Origin: Pseudomonadota bacterium
GTDB taxonomy: Bacteria; Bdellovibrionota_C; UBA2361; OMII01
Reading direction: 5' to 3'
DNA length: 35,818 nt
NCBI GenBank assembly: GCA_900299055.1
Contig: OMII01000196.1
Coordinates: 1-35,818 of the forward strand
Each line of letters opens with the position of its first letter. The stretch's first letter is position 1. Position numbers and translations under genes: made by a program. This document shows positions 25,998 through 35,818 of the stretch, piece after piece. The notes below the pieces were generated by a model. The model ran no database searches. It was not told where the DNA came from and saw only the letters and a program-made list of their open reading frames with translations.

Positions 25998-27194
25998 ATG
26001 GCTAAACGGCTGAGGATTGCGGTCCTATTTGGTGGTCGCTCGGTGGAGCATGAGATCTCAGTCATCTCTGCCCTACAACTGATGCTCGCTATCGACCCGG
26101 ATAAGTATGAGGTAACACCCGTATACATCGCTCCCAATGGTCAGTGGTATACGGGCCCCGAGCTTCTTGAGCGAGCCTTCTACAGGGGAGTTCCGGGTTG
26201 TCTATCCACATTACAGGAAGTAACGCTTCTTCCAAAACCAGGGATCGGGGGATTGATGAAGCTGGGAGGTTCGCTTGCTTCTGCGACGCGCGCAATAACG
26301 CACGATTCGTCTATTATTCCGATCGATATTTTCCTACCGGTATTCCACGGGCAATATGGTGAGGATGGATGCATCCAGGGGCTCTTTGAACTTGCCAACG
26401 TGCCCTACACCGGAAGCAACGTTCCGTCGTCTGCGATAACGATGAACAAATATCTCTGCAAGATGTTCCTCAAAGTGCATGACATTCCTGTGCTCCCCGC
26501 TCTCTCGATAGCACGCAAGGATGCGAGTCATGACATAGCCGCAGTCACTTCTTGGATCACCTCACAGGAGGGCTTCGCCCAATTCCCCCTCTTTGTGAAG
26601 CCGTGCAACCTAGGCTCGAGCATCGGGGTCACGCGTGTCACCACCCGCGAAGAACTCCCGAGCGCACTTGCAAAGGTATTTAAGTTTGACACAGTCGCAC
26701 TTATCGAGCCCTGCGTATCTGAGATCATGGAGATTAACGTTTCGATTCGCGACCACAACGGGGCGCAAGCCTCAGTTGTTGAAATACCCGTCTCTCAATC
26801 AGGAGTTCTCTCGTATGAAGAGAAGTACCTACGTGATGGCGGAAAAAAGAATGGCCCATCGCAGGGTATGGCAAGCCTCACTAGAGTGATCGACCCTCCG
26901 GATTTAGATCATCACCTCCGAGATCAGGTAATCGCATACGGCAAGAAGGCATTCTCACTTCTTGGATGCTCCGGTGTGGCCAGGCTCGACTTCATAGTCG
27001 ACCTTGCGTCCGGTAAGCTCTACTTTAATGAACTAAATGCATTTCCCGGCTCGTGTTCGTTCTATCTATGGGTGCGCTCACAGCCGCGAGTCCTCTACAC
27101 ACAACTGATCGATGAGATGATAGAGACCGCTCTCAACACGTTTGCAGTGAACTCATCACTGAGTCGTGATATAGGACTGCAAGCTCTCAAATAG
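25998..27194 (+). CDS. ddl: D-alanine--D-alanine ligase
   Basis: VLFGGRSVEHEISVISALQ, PVFHGQYGEDGCIQGLFELANVPYTGSNV, FVKPCNLGSSIGV, ARLDFIVD...YFNELNAFPG. Confidence 0.94.
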   Translation: MAKRLRIAVLFGGRSVEHEISVISALQLMLAIDPDKYEVTPVYIAPNGQWYTGPELLERAFYRGVPGCLSTLQEVTLLPKPGIGGLMKLGGSLASATRAITHDSSIIPIDIFLPVFHGQYGEDGCIQGLFELANVPYTGSNVPSSAITMNKYLCKMFLKVHDIPVLPALSIARKDASHDIAAVTSWITSQEGFAQFPLFVKPCNLGSSIGVTRVTTREELPSALAKVFKFDTVALIEPCVSEIMEINVSIRDHNGAQASVVEIPVSQSGVLSYEEKYLRDGGKKNGPSQGMASLTRVIDPPDLDHHLRDQVIAYGKKAFSLLGCSGVARLDFIVDLASGKLYFNELNAFPGSCSFYLWVRSQPRVLYTQLIDEMIETALNTFAVNSSLSRDIGLQALK

Positions 27195-27223
27195 CCGCCA
27201 TAGCACGTAGCTGCGAAGAGGTC

Positions 27224-27835
27224 CTACGAGCGTCCTGCCGTAGCAGACATCTCCATCTTCATCGCAGACAGTGCGTGCACCACCTCGCCTACCACGCGCG
27301 AGAGCTGAATACACGCCTTAAGCACCGGCACGACTGCACTCCTGCCAGCTTCACCAGCGGTTGTAATCGAGCCAAGGTCGACCAGAAATTCTTCCATGAC
27401 AGCGGTCAGCTGCGGAATCACTCGGTGTTGGGCGGCGGCAAGCGGCGTCAAGTTTGTTCTCTCCTCACCGATGGCCTCTAACCTACCAACGGTCTCTGCG
27501 ACTCTTCTCATAATCGTCGAACAGTTGAGCGGATCTCCCCCCACAACACCAAAACCAAACCCCTCGCCCTCGCGATTGTTTGTCTTGACGAAATCTCTCA
27601 ATTCCTTGCGGAGCGAGAGAAGGCTATCTGATATCTGCTCGCCCGACGCGGCAGTTTTTTTAGAAAGTAGTCTGGCTCTAACATCCTCAATAGGAAGGCG
27701 TCCAATCCCGCCCAAAAATGCGGCTTGCGCATTGAGCCCATCAAGAGAGAGCGCACCCGCTTCATATAACCGACTTAGATCCTCCTGCGTGACCGGAACG
27801 GTTCCGGAGGGCCCCGAACTGATATCACCTGCCAT
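27224..27835 (-). CDS. Hypothetical protein, ~203 aa
   Basis: Protein-like composition on the minus strand (MAGDISSGPSGTVPVTQEDLSRLYEAGALSLDGL...); opposite-strand ORF is Ser/Pro-rich shadow. Confidence 0.6.
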   Translation of the reverse strand: MAGDISSGPSGTVPVTQEDLSRLYEAGALSLDGLNAQAAFLGGIGRLPIEDVRARLLSKKTAASGEQISDSLLSLRKELRDFVKTNNREGEGFGFGVVGGDPLNCSTIMRRVAETVGRLEAIGEERTNLTPLAAAQHRVIPQLTAVMEEFLVDLGSITTAGEAGRSAVVPVLKACIQLSRVVGEVVHALSAMKMEMSATAGRS

Positions 27836-28048
27836 ACAAATCACCCCTAACAAAGAAGTTTTTTCTGCAAAACGCGCCAGAATTCCCTATTTTCGTTTGA
27901 TGCCGCGTCTGCTTTTTCGATGCTGCATGGGCATTCGTGCTGATCACATCTGCTCGGTAACTGACAGCTTTTATGGCGATTGTGGGGCAATTTCACGCAT
28001 GATAGCGTTCCGTCACACACAATGCGCTAGTATCATTCCGGCACATCC

Positions 28049-29368
28049 ATGACACACAAAGATTCGAGTTCTAAACACAGCTCATCATCAACGTCACTGC
28101 GCTCGTTTATCGAGGTCGCTCCTAACAGCGACTTTCCCATTCAGAACCTCCCCTATGGCGCCTTTATCCCCAAGGGCTCCACAGCGCCACGCATCGGCGT
28201 TGCAATCGGAGACTTCGTACTCGACCTCTCAGTGCTTGCGAATGAAGGACTGCTTGGCGATGAGGCCCGCATTCAATCGTACTTCTCAGACCCGGTTCTC
28301 AATCGCTTCATGGAGCAAGGCCGTACAGTTTGGCAAACGACCCGAAACCGAATTACTGAACTTCTGCGAAGCGACTGCTCAACTCTCCGAGACAACCCGG
28401 CGCTGCGGTCGCGCGCTCTTAGCAGCCGAGAGTCCGTGACATTATCGATGCCGATTCGGGTTGGAGGCTACACCGACTTCTACTCTTCGATTGATCACGC
28501 TCGTAATGTTGGCACTCTTTTTCGGGGAGCTGAGAACGCATTGAATCCGAACTGGCGTCACATTCCGATCGGATACGACGGACGAGCTGGCTCTATTGTT
28601 CTCTCCGGCACAAATCTGCTCCGTCCTCTCGGACAAACTCGACCGTCCGATGATGCTCCGCCCACCTTCGGACCATCAAAGGCACTGGACTTCGAGCTGG
28701 AAGTTGCATTCGTGGTGGGTGTTGGTACCCACCTGGGCGAATCCATCCCCTGCTCTCAAGTGAACGAGCACGTCTTCGGAATCGTACTCCTAAACGACTG
28801 GAGCGCGCGAGATATTCAGAAATGGGAATACCAACCTCTTGGGCCATTTTTAGGCAAGAATTTCGGGACTTCGATATCTCCGTGGGTCGTTACCATCGAC
28901 GCCCTCACCCCTTTTCTAGTCGATGCTCCACAGCAAGACCCGCAGCCAATGGAGTACCTTCGATCCGCCCGACAGGTTTTTGATATAAATCTTGAGGTCG
29001 CCATTCGAACGGAGAAAATGGACCGGGGCGCCTCATTCTGTACGACTCGTTCGAACTCAAAGTTTCTGTACTGGGATCACCAACAACAGCTCGCTCACCA
29101 TACGATAAACGGATGCCCTGTTGCGCCCGGTGATCTGTATGCGACAGGCACCATTAGTGGCCCAACTCAAGATTCACTCGGATGCCTGGTTGAGATTACA
29201 AAGGGCGGCAAGCAAACGATAACTCTTCCGTCTGGAGAGGAGCGCCGCTTTCTTGCAGACGGCGACACGGTCATTATGCGCGGATGGTGCGACAATTCTG
29301 AATTTCGTATCGGGTTTGGTGAGGTCACGGGAACAATTCTACCCGCTGTCCAGGTCAGCAAGGCGTAA
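28049..29368 (+). CDS. fahA: Fumarylacetoacetase
   Basis: DFYSSIDHARNVGTLFRG, PIGYDGRAGSIVLSGT, LDFELEVAFVVG, LLNDWSARDIQKWEYQPLGPFLGKNFGTSISPWVV, GDTVIMRGWC. Confidence 0.95.
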   Translation: MTHKDSSSKHSSSSTSLRSFIEVAPNSDFPIQNLPYGAFIPKGSTAPRIGVAIGDFVLDLSVLANEGLLGDEARIQSYFSDPVLNRFMEQGRTVWQTTRNRITELLRSDCSTLRDNPALRSRALSSRESVTLSMPIRVGGYTDFYSSIDHARNVGTLFRGAENALNPNWRHIPIGYDGRAGSIVLSGTNLLRPLGQTRPSDDAPPTFGPSKALDFELEVAFVVGVGTHLGESIPCSQVNEHVFGIVLLNDWSARDIQKWEYQPLGPFLGKNFGTSISPWVVTIDALTPFLVDAPQQDPQPMEYLRSARQVFDINLEVAIRTEKMDRGASFCTTRSNSKFLYWDHQQQLAHHTINGCPVAPGDLYATGTISGPTQDSLGCLVEITKGGKQTITLPSGEERRFLADGDTVIMRGWCDNSEFRIGFGEVTGTILPAVQVSKA

Positions 29369-29508
29369 AGCCATTCACTGCCGCATCCACTGTATTTCGT
29401 GAGGCTCCGACGTTCATGATCTGATGGGCAGAAGGGATTGGTTTTGCCTTACGCCTTATCCTGCGGTCACGGACCCGCAATTCAAATGGCAGGGCTCGAT
29501 TGGAAGCT

Positions 29509-29536
29509 TTGACACACAATAGTATTGGGATAAGAT
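29509..29536 (+). promoter_or_regulatory. Sigma70-like promoter upstream of yacG
   Basis: TTGACA (29509-29514), 16-nt spacer, TAAGAT (29531-29536). Confidence 0.5.
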
Positions 29537-29615
29537 CGGAGTCTTCTAGTGGTGGTCTGTATTCTACATTGTCGCACTGTCCTCCACTGGACTGACAACG
29601 AGACCTGGAGTGCTC

Positions 29616-29831
29616 ATGAACAAAGAGAAAGATGCAAGTTCAACTAAACCTTCGAGCGATCGATGTCGGGTGTGCAACAAACCGATCCCTCAGGATGCTG
29701 ACCACAAAGGCCCGTTCTGCTCTCATCGCTGCAAGCTTCAAGATCTATCAAAGTGGTTTGGCGAGGAATATCGAGTCGGCTCACATCATGCGCCATCTGC
29801 TGACGCAGATGGTGAAGCGGACAACGAATGA
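29616..29831 (+). CDS. yacG: DNA gyrase inhibitor YacG (zinc-binding)
   Basis: CRVCNKPIP...GPFCSHRCKLQDLSKWFGEEYRV, the YacG CxxC...CxxxC pattern. Confidence 0.92.
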   Translation: MNKEKDASSTKPSSDRCRVCNKPIPQDADHKGPFCSHRCKLQDLSKWFGEEYRVGSHHAPSADADGEADNE

Positions 29832-29906
29832 GATTTCGCCACACTCCCGTTTTCCAATCAGCTGATTACCACTCCGAAGCAGACCTGCGGCTCGACCCCG
29901 GCAAAG

Positions 29907-30278
29907 TTAAGAACCGTTTGATAGGCGGCGAGACTTACTGACGCTCTCCAATAACGAGTTGGTAGCGTTAGCGAGTCCGAACCTAAGATATTCAGGATTG
30001 ATTCCCAACGCCTCGCATACATTTACAAATGAAAAGGCGTAGTCAGTCTGTTTCTCCATCACCCAGTTGTACGCCTCAACGTACTTGTTTCTCTCGCTGG
30101 GTGATTTAGCAAGGATATAGCTTACAAACGACTGAACTCCATCAAACAATAAGGCCGAAAGAAGCGCACGTTCAGGGCCGTGAGCGTATCCAGCCTTGTT
30201 ATCAACGATTTCCTCAAGAACCGACGTGGCGAAACCTGTCTCTAAACCTTTACTGACACTAAATTCGCCTACTGACAT
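29907..30278 (-). CDS. Conserved hypothetical protein
   Basis: ALLSALLFDGVQSFVSYIL...FSFVNVCEALGINPEYLRFGL; acidic/helical protein-like composition. Confidence 0.65.
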   Translation of the reverse strand: MSVGEFSVSKGLETGFATSVLEEIVDNKAGYAHGPERALLSALLFDGVQSFVSYILAKSPSERNKYVEAYNWVMEKQTDYAFSFVNVCEALGINPEYLRFGLANATNSLLESVSKSRRLSNGS

Positions 30279-30576
30279 GATATCCTCCCAACGAGGTGCG
30301 GCGCCAAGATACCCACCATCGGGCCACCTCTGGCTCAGCGGAGATGCCGTTACGTACGGCCCCCAAACTTGCTCGAAGCATCAGACAGGTAACCTAAACC
30401 GCTCTTACAGAGGTTTGGCTCCAGTCCCTTGCTGTCGAGCCCCGCTCCTTTCTATTCGGATGCCGGACGAGTTTGTTCGATGCGCAAGGAGACAACGCTA
30501 ACTAGCTGATCAGTCGCAGTTTTTAAATAATTTCCGGTGCAAAAGAGACCCTCTGGCGCACCAGACCCTTCGGGGC

Positions 30577-31707
30577 CTATCCAAACTTCTCCCAAAAGCC
30601 CATGGCCACCTCAATCAGAATGAGGGTCACAATCACCCATTCAAGCGCTTCTGAGCGCCGCTGAGCAGCAGCGTCGGACAGCTTTTGGTAGATACTATCC
30701 AGCGTGTCGAGCTTACGTCGAATGCTTGAGTTCCACTCAGGCAAGTGAAACTTGAGTGAGGCTAACGAATATACTCGCGCTAAATATTGGTCCCCCAAAA
30801 GTTTAAGCGCATTTTCTACCGCCTCATAAAGCAAGGCAGAGTCTACTTGCAAGCGAGCGATCTTTCCAAGGTCGGCATCGCCCTTCTTTCCCGTGGTCAA
30901 AACGCCGTAGGCCTTCTCAAGATAATCATCTAACTGCTCATCGAGGAATCGCATCTCAAGAAACTCAAGATTGCAGAACTCAAGCACTGCCCTTACGTCC
31001 TCAACATTTTCACCGAAGAATATTGCGCCATTCCAATCAATCACAGCGCAATCCTTCACTCCATACGATGTGCGAGTACCAAGGCAATCGCGAACCTCCT
31101 CGTCTCCGAGTTCGTCCTTCTCCGCTCGCAGTAAGCTCGCAAACTCACGCGAACCTTCTTCAAGGATCTGCGTGAACGAGTTGCTGCCATCGAACAACTC
31201 CAGGTGGTATACGACGAAATCCTCGACTGACTCGCTTAGATTAGCTCTCGAAATTGAGTCACCTAGCTGCTCCATCAGCTGTCGAACCCGTTCGCGCGCA
31301 TCTTCTAAAAGAAAGGCGTTGTCGTAGATTACCTCACCCAACTCCACCAGATGAGCCATCGGCCCCGAGATGTCGATCTGATAACACACCGAGCAGCCAC
31401 CAAAATCAAAGAGCGTCAGCTCTGCCTGGGGTTTCGTAAAGAACTTTCCTACATTGATCTGCTGTCCATGCTGGAGGATTCGAAGCGGCGGCGGATCGTA
31501 GTCGAAATATTTTGGAGCTCGTCGATTACGGCGAAATTTAGTGCGCTCTACATCTTGCTTAAGTCTCTGGGCCGCCTCATCTAGACGCACAGACAAACCC
31601 AACTCAAACGCGAACATAACGTGACACACCCCCTTGCGAAGGTGAGGCACCGGCGGCCGCATGATCGTAAGCGAACCGCTTACATCTCGAATATCCTTAT
31701 TGTTCAT
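30577..31707 (-). CDS. RMD1/DUF155 family protein
   Basis: C-terminal RRSEALEWVIVTLILIEVAMGFWEKFG membrane anchor and overall layout match DUF155/RMD1. Confidence 0.75.
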   Translation of the reverse strand: MNNKDIRDVSGSLTIMRPPVPHLRKGVCHVMFAFELGLSVRLDEAAQRLKQDVERTKFRRNRRAPKYFDYDPPPLRILQHGQQINVGKFFTKPQAELTLFDFGGCSVCYQIDISGPMAHLVELGEVIYDNAFLLEDARERVRQLMEQLGDSISRANLSESVEDFVVYHLELFDGSNSFTQILEEGSREFASLLRAEKDELGDEEVRDCLGTRTSYGVKDCAVIDWNGAIFFGENVEDVRAVLEFCNLEFLEMRFLDEQLDDYLEKAYGVLTTGKKGDADLGKIARLQVDSALLYEAVENALKLLGDQYLARVYSLASLKFHLPEWNSSIRRKLDTLDSIYQKLSDAAAQRRSEALEWVIVTLILIEVAMGFWEKFG

Positions 31708-31878
31708 TATTCCTCCCAGCCCTTGCTCGCCAGTCTGGCGCGGGGCTCCGGTATGACCCTTTGAGTATATCTCAGTAGCTCTGGGTAGACGAATGAATCA
31801 AATAACTACATTATTTTCAGCTGGTTAGACTTTTCTTTGTTGACTGGCGGGCCTCTGTTACCTACCCTCAACAGGTAT

Positions 31879-33486
31879 ATGCTACTTGGCACTCGATTCT
31901 CCCCCTCTGAGCCCCCCTACAATCAAAATAGCGAAGCTTTTCGGCACTATAGTGAACGGCTCTTAGCCCTCAGAGAGCGGGCCCTCGGCTCGCCATCAGA
32001 CCCTGCGGTCAAGAAGCACATCGAGCGAGGCAAGCTGCTTGCGCGCGACCGGGTGGCCCACCTGATCGACCCCGGTTCAGCTTTTCTAGAGCTCTCACAA
32101 CTCGCAGCAACAGACATCTACGACGGCGTTCGGCCTGGGGCTGGGCTCATCACGGGCATAGGCGTCATAGAGGGCACCCCGTGTATGATCATTGCCAACG
32201 ATGCAACAGTGAAAGGAGGTACGTACTTTCCCCTCACTGTCAAAAAGCATATTCGTGCCCAGCAGATTGCGCTCGAGAACAAGCTCCCCTGTATCTATCT
32301 GGTGGACTCAGGGGGCGCGTTTCTACCTCTCCAGGATCAGGTATTCCCCGATAGGGAGCACTTCGGACGGCTCTTCTACAACCAGGCCACCATGAGTTCC
32401 TTAGGCATACCGCAGATCTCTGTTGTGCTCGGATCGTGCACGGCTGGAGGTGCCTATGTTCCTGCGATGAGCGACGAGGCGATCATCGTACAAGGCCAAG
32501 GAATGGTTTTCCTCGGCGGCCCGCCGTTAGTAAAGGCAGCCACAGGAGAGGTCGTTAGCGCTGAAGATCTGGGTGGCGGCGACGTTCATTGCCGTATCAG
32601 TGGAGTGACGGACCACCTGGCCACATCAGACGCTGACGCGCTCCACAGAGCCCGTCGCTGCGTCGCATCTCTTCGAAACCTTCAGACGCCACGGCTCGAG
32701 CGCGGGGTATCTCGCCCCCCTCGCTTTAATTCCGCAGAGATCGACGCCCTTATTCCAGCCGATCCACGTCACTATTTTCCGATGCGCGAGATCCTGGCCC
32801 GCCTCATAGACAACAGTGAGCTCGATGAGTTCAAGGCATCCTACGGTTCGACCATTATTTGTGGCTTTGCGCAGATAGACGGCTTCTTAACCGGAATTGT
32901 GGCGAATGACGGAATACTCTTCTCGGAGAGCGCTCTTAAGGCAGCCCACTTCATTCAGATCTGCGACCAGCGTGGCATTCCTCTCGTGTTTATGCAGAAC
33001 ATTGTAGGATTTATGGTGGGCAAGGAGTATGAACACAAAGGAATCGCAAAAGATGGCGCAAAAATGGTTACTGCGGTCGCTTGTGCCCGCGTTCCGAAGT
33101 ACACCGTCATTGTCGGAAACTCCTACGGGGCGGGCAACTATGCAATGTGTGGGCGCGCCTACGACCCCCGTTTTCTCTGGAGCTGGCCACAATCACGGAC
33201 AGGCGTCATGGGCCCCGATCAAGCAGCTAGCGTTGTCACTCAAGTTCGCGCCGATAGCGCAAAGAGTCGCGGCGAGTCATGGACCGAGCACGCCCAGCAG
33301 GAGTACTACAACGAAATTAAGCATCAGTATCAACAGCAGACGGATGCGATATTCGCTACCTCCAGAATCTGGGACGATGGCATTATCCAGCCCAGCGAGA
33401 CGCGTGCTGTTCTCTCGTTAGCGCTATCTCTCTCCCCTCTCGATTCAGCTCCAGCGTCGCGTGCCTTTGGTACCTTCCGGATGTAG
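31879..33486 (+). CDS. Acyl-CoA carboxylase carboxyltransferase subunit (methylcrotonyl-CoA carboxylase beta-like)
   Basis: [26 protein letters not shown]-type region, [82 protein letters not shown]. Confidence 0.92.
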   Translation: MLLGTRFSPSEPPYNQNSEAFRHYSERLLALRERALGSPSDPAVKKHIERGKLLARDRVAHLIDPGSAFLELSQLAATDIYDGVRPGAGLITGIGVIEGTPCMIIANDATVKGGTYFPLTVKKHIRAQQIALENKLPCIYLVDSGGAFLPLQDQVFPDREHFGRLFYNQATMSSLGIPQISVVLGSCTAGGAYVPAMSDEAIIVQGQGMVFLGGPPLVKAATGEVVSAEDLGGGDVHCRISGVTDHLATSDADALHRARRCVASLRNLQTPRLERGVSRPPRFNSAEIDALIPADPRHYFPMREILARLIDNSELDEFKASYGSTIICGFAQIDGFLTGIVANDGILFSESALKAAHFIQICDQRGIPLVFMQNIVGFMVGKEYEHKGIAKDGAKMVTAVACARVPKYTVIVGNSYGAGNYAMCGRAYDPRFLWSWPQSRTGVMGPDQAASVVTQVRADSAKSRGESWTEHAQQEYYNEIKHQYQQQTDAIFATSRIWDDGIIQPSETRAVLSLALSLSPLDSAPASRAFGTFRM

Positions 33487-33491
33487 TCTTC

Positions 33492-35510
33492 ATGACAAGC
33501 AAACCTCTTCCTAAGCGGATATTGATCGCAAACCGAGGTGAGATCGCACGTCGAATTATCCGTACGTGCGATTCGTTAGGAATTGAGACAGTCGCCGTAT
33601 ACACGGAAGCCGACGCTCATGCGCCCCACGTCTCAGAAGCGACCTACTCCGAGGCGCTCGGAGCTGTAACAAACTACCTCTCTGGTCAAGCCATACTGAG
33701 CGCTGCCCAGCGCGCCGGTGCAGATGCTATTCACCCTGGCTACGGATTCCTCTCTGAAAACGCGGATTTCGCCGATGCTGTTACACAGGCTGGTTTCCTA
33801 TTCATAGGGCCAAAGCCGGAAACAATTCGGGCCTTAGGTAGCAAAACAAACGCAAAAGAGATTGCTCGAAAAGCTTCTGTACCCACCTCCCCCACACTGC
33901 TTCTGACTGCGAGCTCCTCTGCGCAGCAAGCCATTGACCTCGCCGCATTCGGAGCTTCAGTTGGCTTCCCGCTTATTATTAAAGCAGCCGCTGGTGGTGG
34001 CGGTCGCGGTATGCGACTCGTGCACGCATCCTCGTCCTTCGTTGATGAACTCGAGAGTGCGCGACGCGAGGCACTTAAAGCGTTTGGTCGCGACGAGATA
34101 TTTGTTGAGAAATGCATCTCACCGGCGCGGCATATCGAAGTTCAGATCGCGGGCGACGCCACTGGCGCAGTGGTCGCCCTAGGCACACGCGACTGTTCGC
34201 TCCAGAGAAACAATCAAAAGATAATCGAAGAGGCCCCAGCAACGAACTTGCGTCCTGGAGCGTCTGTGGAAATGCTTGACGCCGCCTCGCGACTTGCGCG
34301 AGAGGTGGGATACCTCAACCTTGGCACGGTTGAATTTCTCTATGACCAAAATGGCTCTTTTTACTTTCTTGAGGTCAACACTCGCCTGCAAGTAGAACAC
34401 CCAGTAACTGAGATGGTGACCGGTCTGGACCTCGTCCAACTCCAGCTCGCGCTAGCTTCGGGCGAGACCCTCAGTAACCTTGACCTCACATCTACGCCTG
34501 CAGTTACTGGCCATGCGATCGAGGCGCGCCTATGCGCCGAGGAGTTCTCTGGCCAATTCATTAATACAACCGGGATTATTGTTGACTCTTTTATTCCCCA
34601 GACCGACCCAAGACTTCGAGTAGATCTGGGGGTTGAGGTGTGTTCGGAGGTAACACATCACTATGATTCGATGCTAGGAAAGGTGATCGCCCACGGGAAC
34701 GACCGGGTGGAGGCGATAGAGATCTTAACAGATGGCCTTCGACGGTCTCAGATCTCAGGCGTCGGCAACAACCGTTCACTTTTGTTGCACCTGCTTCAGC
34801 AGACAGAGTTCCATCGTCAGAAGCACTCTGTGCAAGGCACCAAGGATCTTCTTCCTACCGCTGATGACGTCACGAAAGACGTCGAGCTAGGCCACGCGCT
34901 GCTCGCCGCAACTCGCCTATTCAACCCACACTCCTCTTGGTCCGAAGCCTCCCCCTGGATGCAATTCGATACCTACAGTATCGCGCCTCTTTGCACCCCC
35001 TTCACCACATCGCGATATGGCGTAACGACAAGCTCGACCTCGCTACGTAATGGCCAGCTTGTAACTGTGTCTATTAAGGGACGTACTCAAACACTCACCA
35101 TAGAAGTCCTCGAGTGCTCCTACCCCACGCCGCATCACTCTCAATGCGCGCTTCGAGTAGGGGGCGGAGAGGTTTTTACCATCGACCTCATCTTCGATGG
35201 CTCGCTAGTTTGGCTGCACACGCCAGATATAACCGTTGGATACGAACAGGTTTATGAGGAGATAGGGCGTACAGATGCGTTACAAACTCACGGTGAACGA
35301 CTCATGAGTTCGCTTATACCTGGCAGAGTCGCCGCATTGTGCGTAACAGATGGCGCCCCGGTTAACGAGGGAGACACGGTTCTCGTTCTTGATTCGATGA
35401 AGATGGAGCACCCTATAAAGGCTCCATGTGGGGGATTGATAACGCTACACGTCTCAGCAGGCACCACGGTAAGCGCTGGCTCCGTCCTGGCTCATATTAG
35501 GAAAGCATAG
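33492..35510 (+). CDS. Biotin carboxylase / biotin carboxyl carrier subunit of acyl-CoA carboxylase (MccA-like)
   Basis: ILIANRGEIARRIIRTCDSLGI, PGYGFLSENADFAD, AAGGGGRGMRLV, FLEVNTRLQVEHPVTEMVTGLDLVQLQL, biotinyl motif LDSMKMEHPIKAP. Confidence 0.94.
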   Translation: MTSKPLPKRILIANRGEIARRIIRTCDSLGIETVAVYTEADAHAPHVSEATYSEALGAVTNYLSGQAILSAAQRAGADAIHPGYGFLSENADFADAVTQAGFLFIGPKPETIRALGSKTNAKEIARKASVPTSPTLLLTASSSAQQAIDLAAFGASVGFPLIIKAAAGGGGRGMRLVHASSSFVDELESARREALKAFGRDEIFVEKCISPARHIEVQIAGDATGAVVALGTRDCSLQRNNQKIIEEAPATNLRPGASVEMLDAASRLAREVGYLNLGTVEFLYDQNGSFYFLEVNTRLQVEHPVTEMVTGLDLVQLQLALASGETLSNLDLTSTPAVTGHAIEARLCAEEFSGQFINTTGIIVDSFIPQTDPRLRVDLGVEVCSEVTHHYDSMLGKVIAHGNDRVEAIEILTDGLRRSQISGVGNNRSLLLHLLQQTEFHRQKHSVQGTKDLLPTADDVTKDVELGHALLAATRLFNPHSSWSEASPWMQFDTYSIAPLCTPFTTSRYGVTTSSTSLRNGQLVTVSIKGRTQTLTIEVLECSYPTPHHSQCALRVGGGEVFTIDLIFDGSLVWLHTPDITVGYEQVYEEIGRTDALQTHGERLMSSLIPGRVAALCVTDGAPVNEGDTVLVLDSMKMEHPIKAPCGGLITLHVSAGTTVSAGSVLAHIRKA

Positions 35511-35740
35511 CCAGGTCACCGGGCAGGTCTCATGCGCTCGAGCACTGTCTAGTTTGGCATCTATCGGCGACCAAGGGTTCGTTCAATATTGAAATAGATC
35601 GTCCTCGCAGAGGCCGGTACATTCAAATCGACCTTCAGATCGACGACGAACGTCTCCTACTAGAGCAAGACTTGCTATAAAACCCCTACACCGATAGCCT
35701 TGCGCCCGAAAGCACTCGACAGAGCGCAGGAGCTAGTGGC

Positions 35741-35818
35741 ATGAGCGATCAGCTATATTTCTCGTTTACTGCGCCACCATCCCAGACCCCCGCCATTGAC
35801 TCGGCGCCCCCGCCTATT
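35741..35818 (+). CDS. Possible 5' end of a CDS running off the window
   Basis: ATG AGC GAT CAG CTA TAT TTC ... open for 26 codons to the window end; purine-rich GCAGGAG upstream. Confidence 0.4.
   Translation, partial: MSDQLYFSFTAPPSQTPAIDSAPPPI

Noticed and set aside
27396-28052. 218-aa plus-strand ORF opposite the 27224-27835 gene
   Set aside because: Ser/Pro-rich composition typical of an antisense shadow frame; the minus-strand ORF is more protein-like.
1-35818. CRISPR arrays, transposons, integrases, prophage or toxin-antitoxin loci
   Set aside because: No regular repeat-spacer pattern, transposase/integrase motifs or recognisable toxin-antitoxin pair seen by eye.

Overview
The window looks like ordinary bacterial chromosome from a lineage I cannot name. 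It is gene-dense and dominated by housekeeping genes: mgtE, argS, aspS, tRNA-Leu(TAA), prs, murG/ftsW diverging from an alpha/beta hydrolase-murF-ddl operon, fahA, yacG, and a two-gene acyl-CoA (methylcrotonyl-like) carboxylase operon. There are also several small or hypothetical genes. I see no CRISPR array, transposase, integrase, rRNA or recognisable defence island. The most unusual items are: (1) a 773-aa protein with an adenosine-deaminase-like core, a novel N-terminal domain and a C-terminal SLOG/LOG-like Rossmann domain; (2) a PRPP synthetase two genes upstream with a ~110-aa N-terminal extension; (3) an intergenic candidate small RNA with a sigma70-type promoter, two hairpins and a perfect 12-bp terminator whose loop exposes an anti-Shine-Dalgarno-like CCCCUCC; (4) a MurF with a multi-pass membrane N-terminus; (5) a D12-class adenine methyltransferase with no restriction enzyme visible beside it; (6) a tiny CxxC ORF that becomes a two-CxxC protein only with a +1 shift at a CTT-AGG site. 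All family calls come from motif recognition by eye, with no database search.
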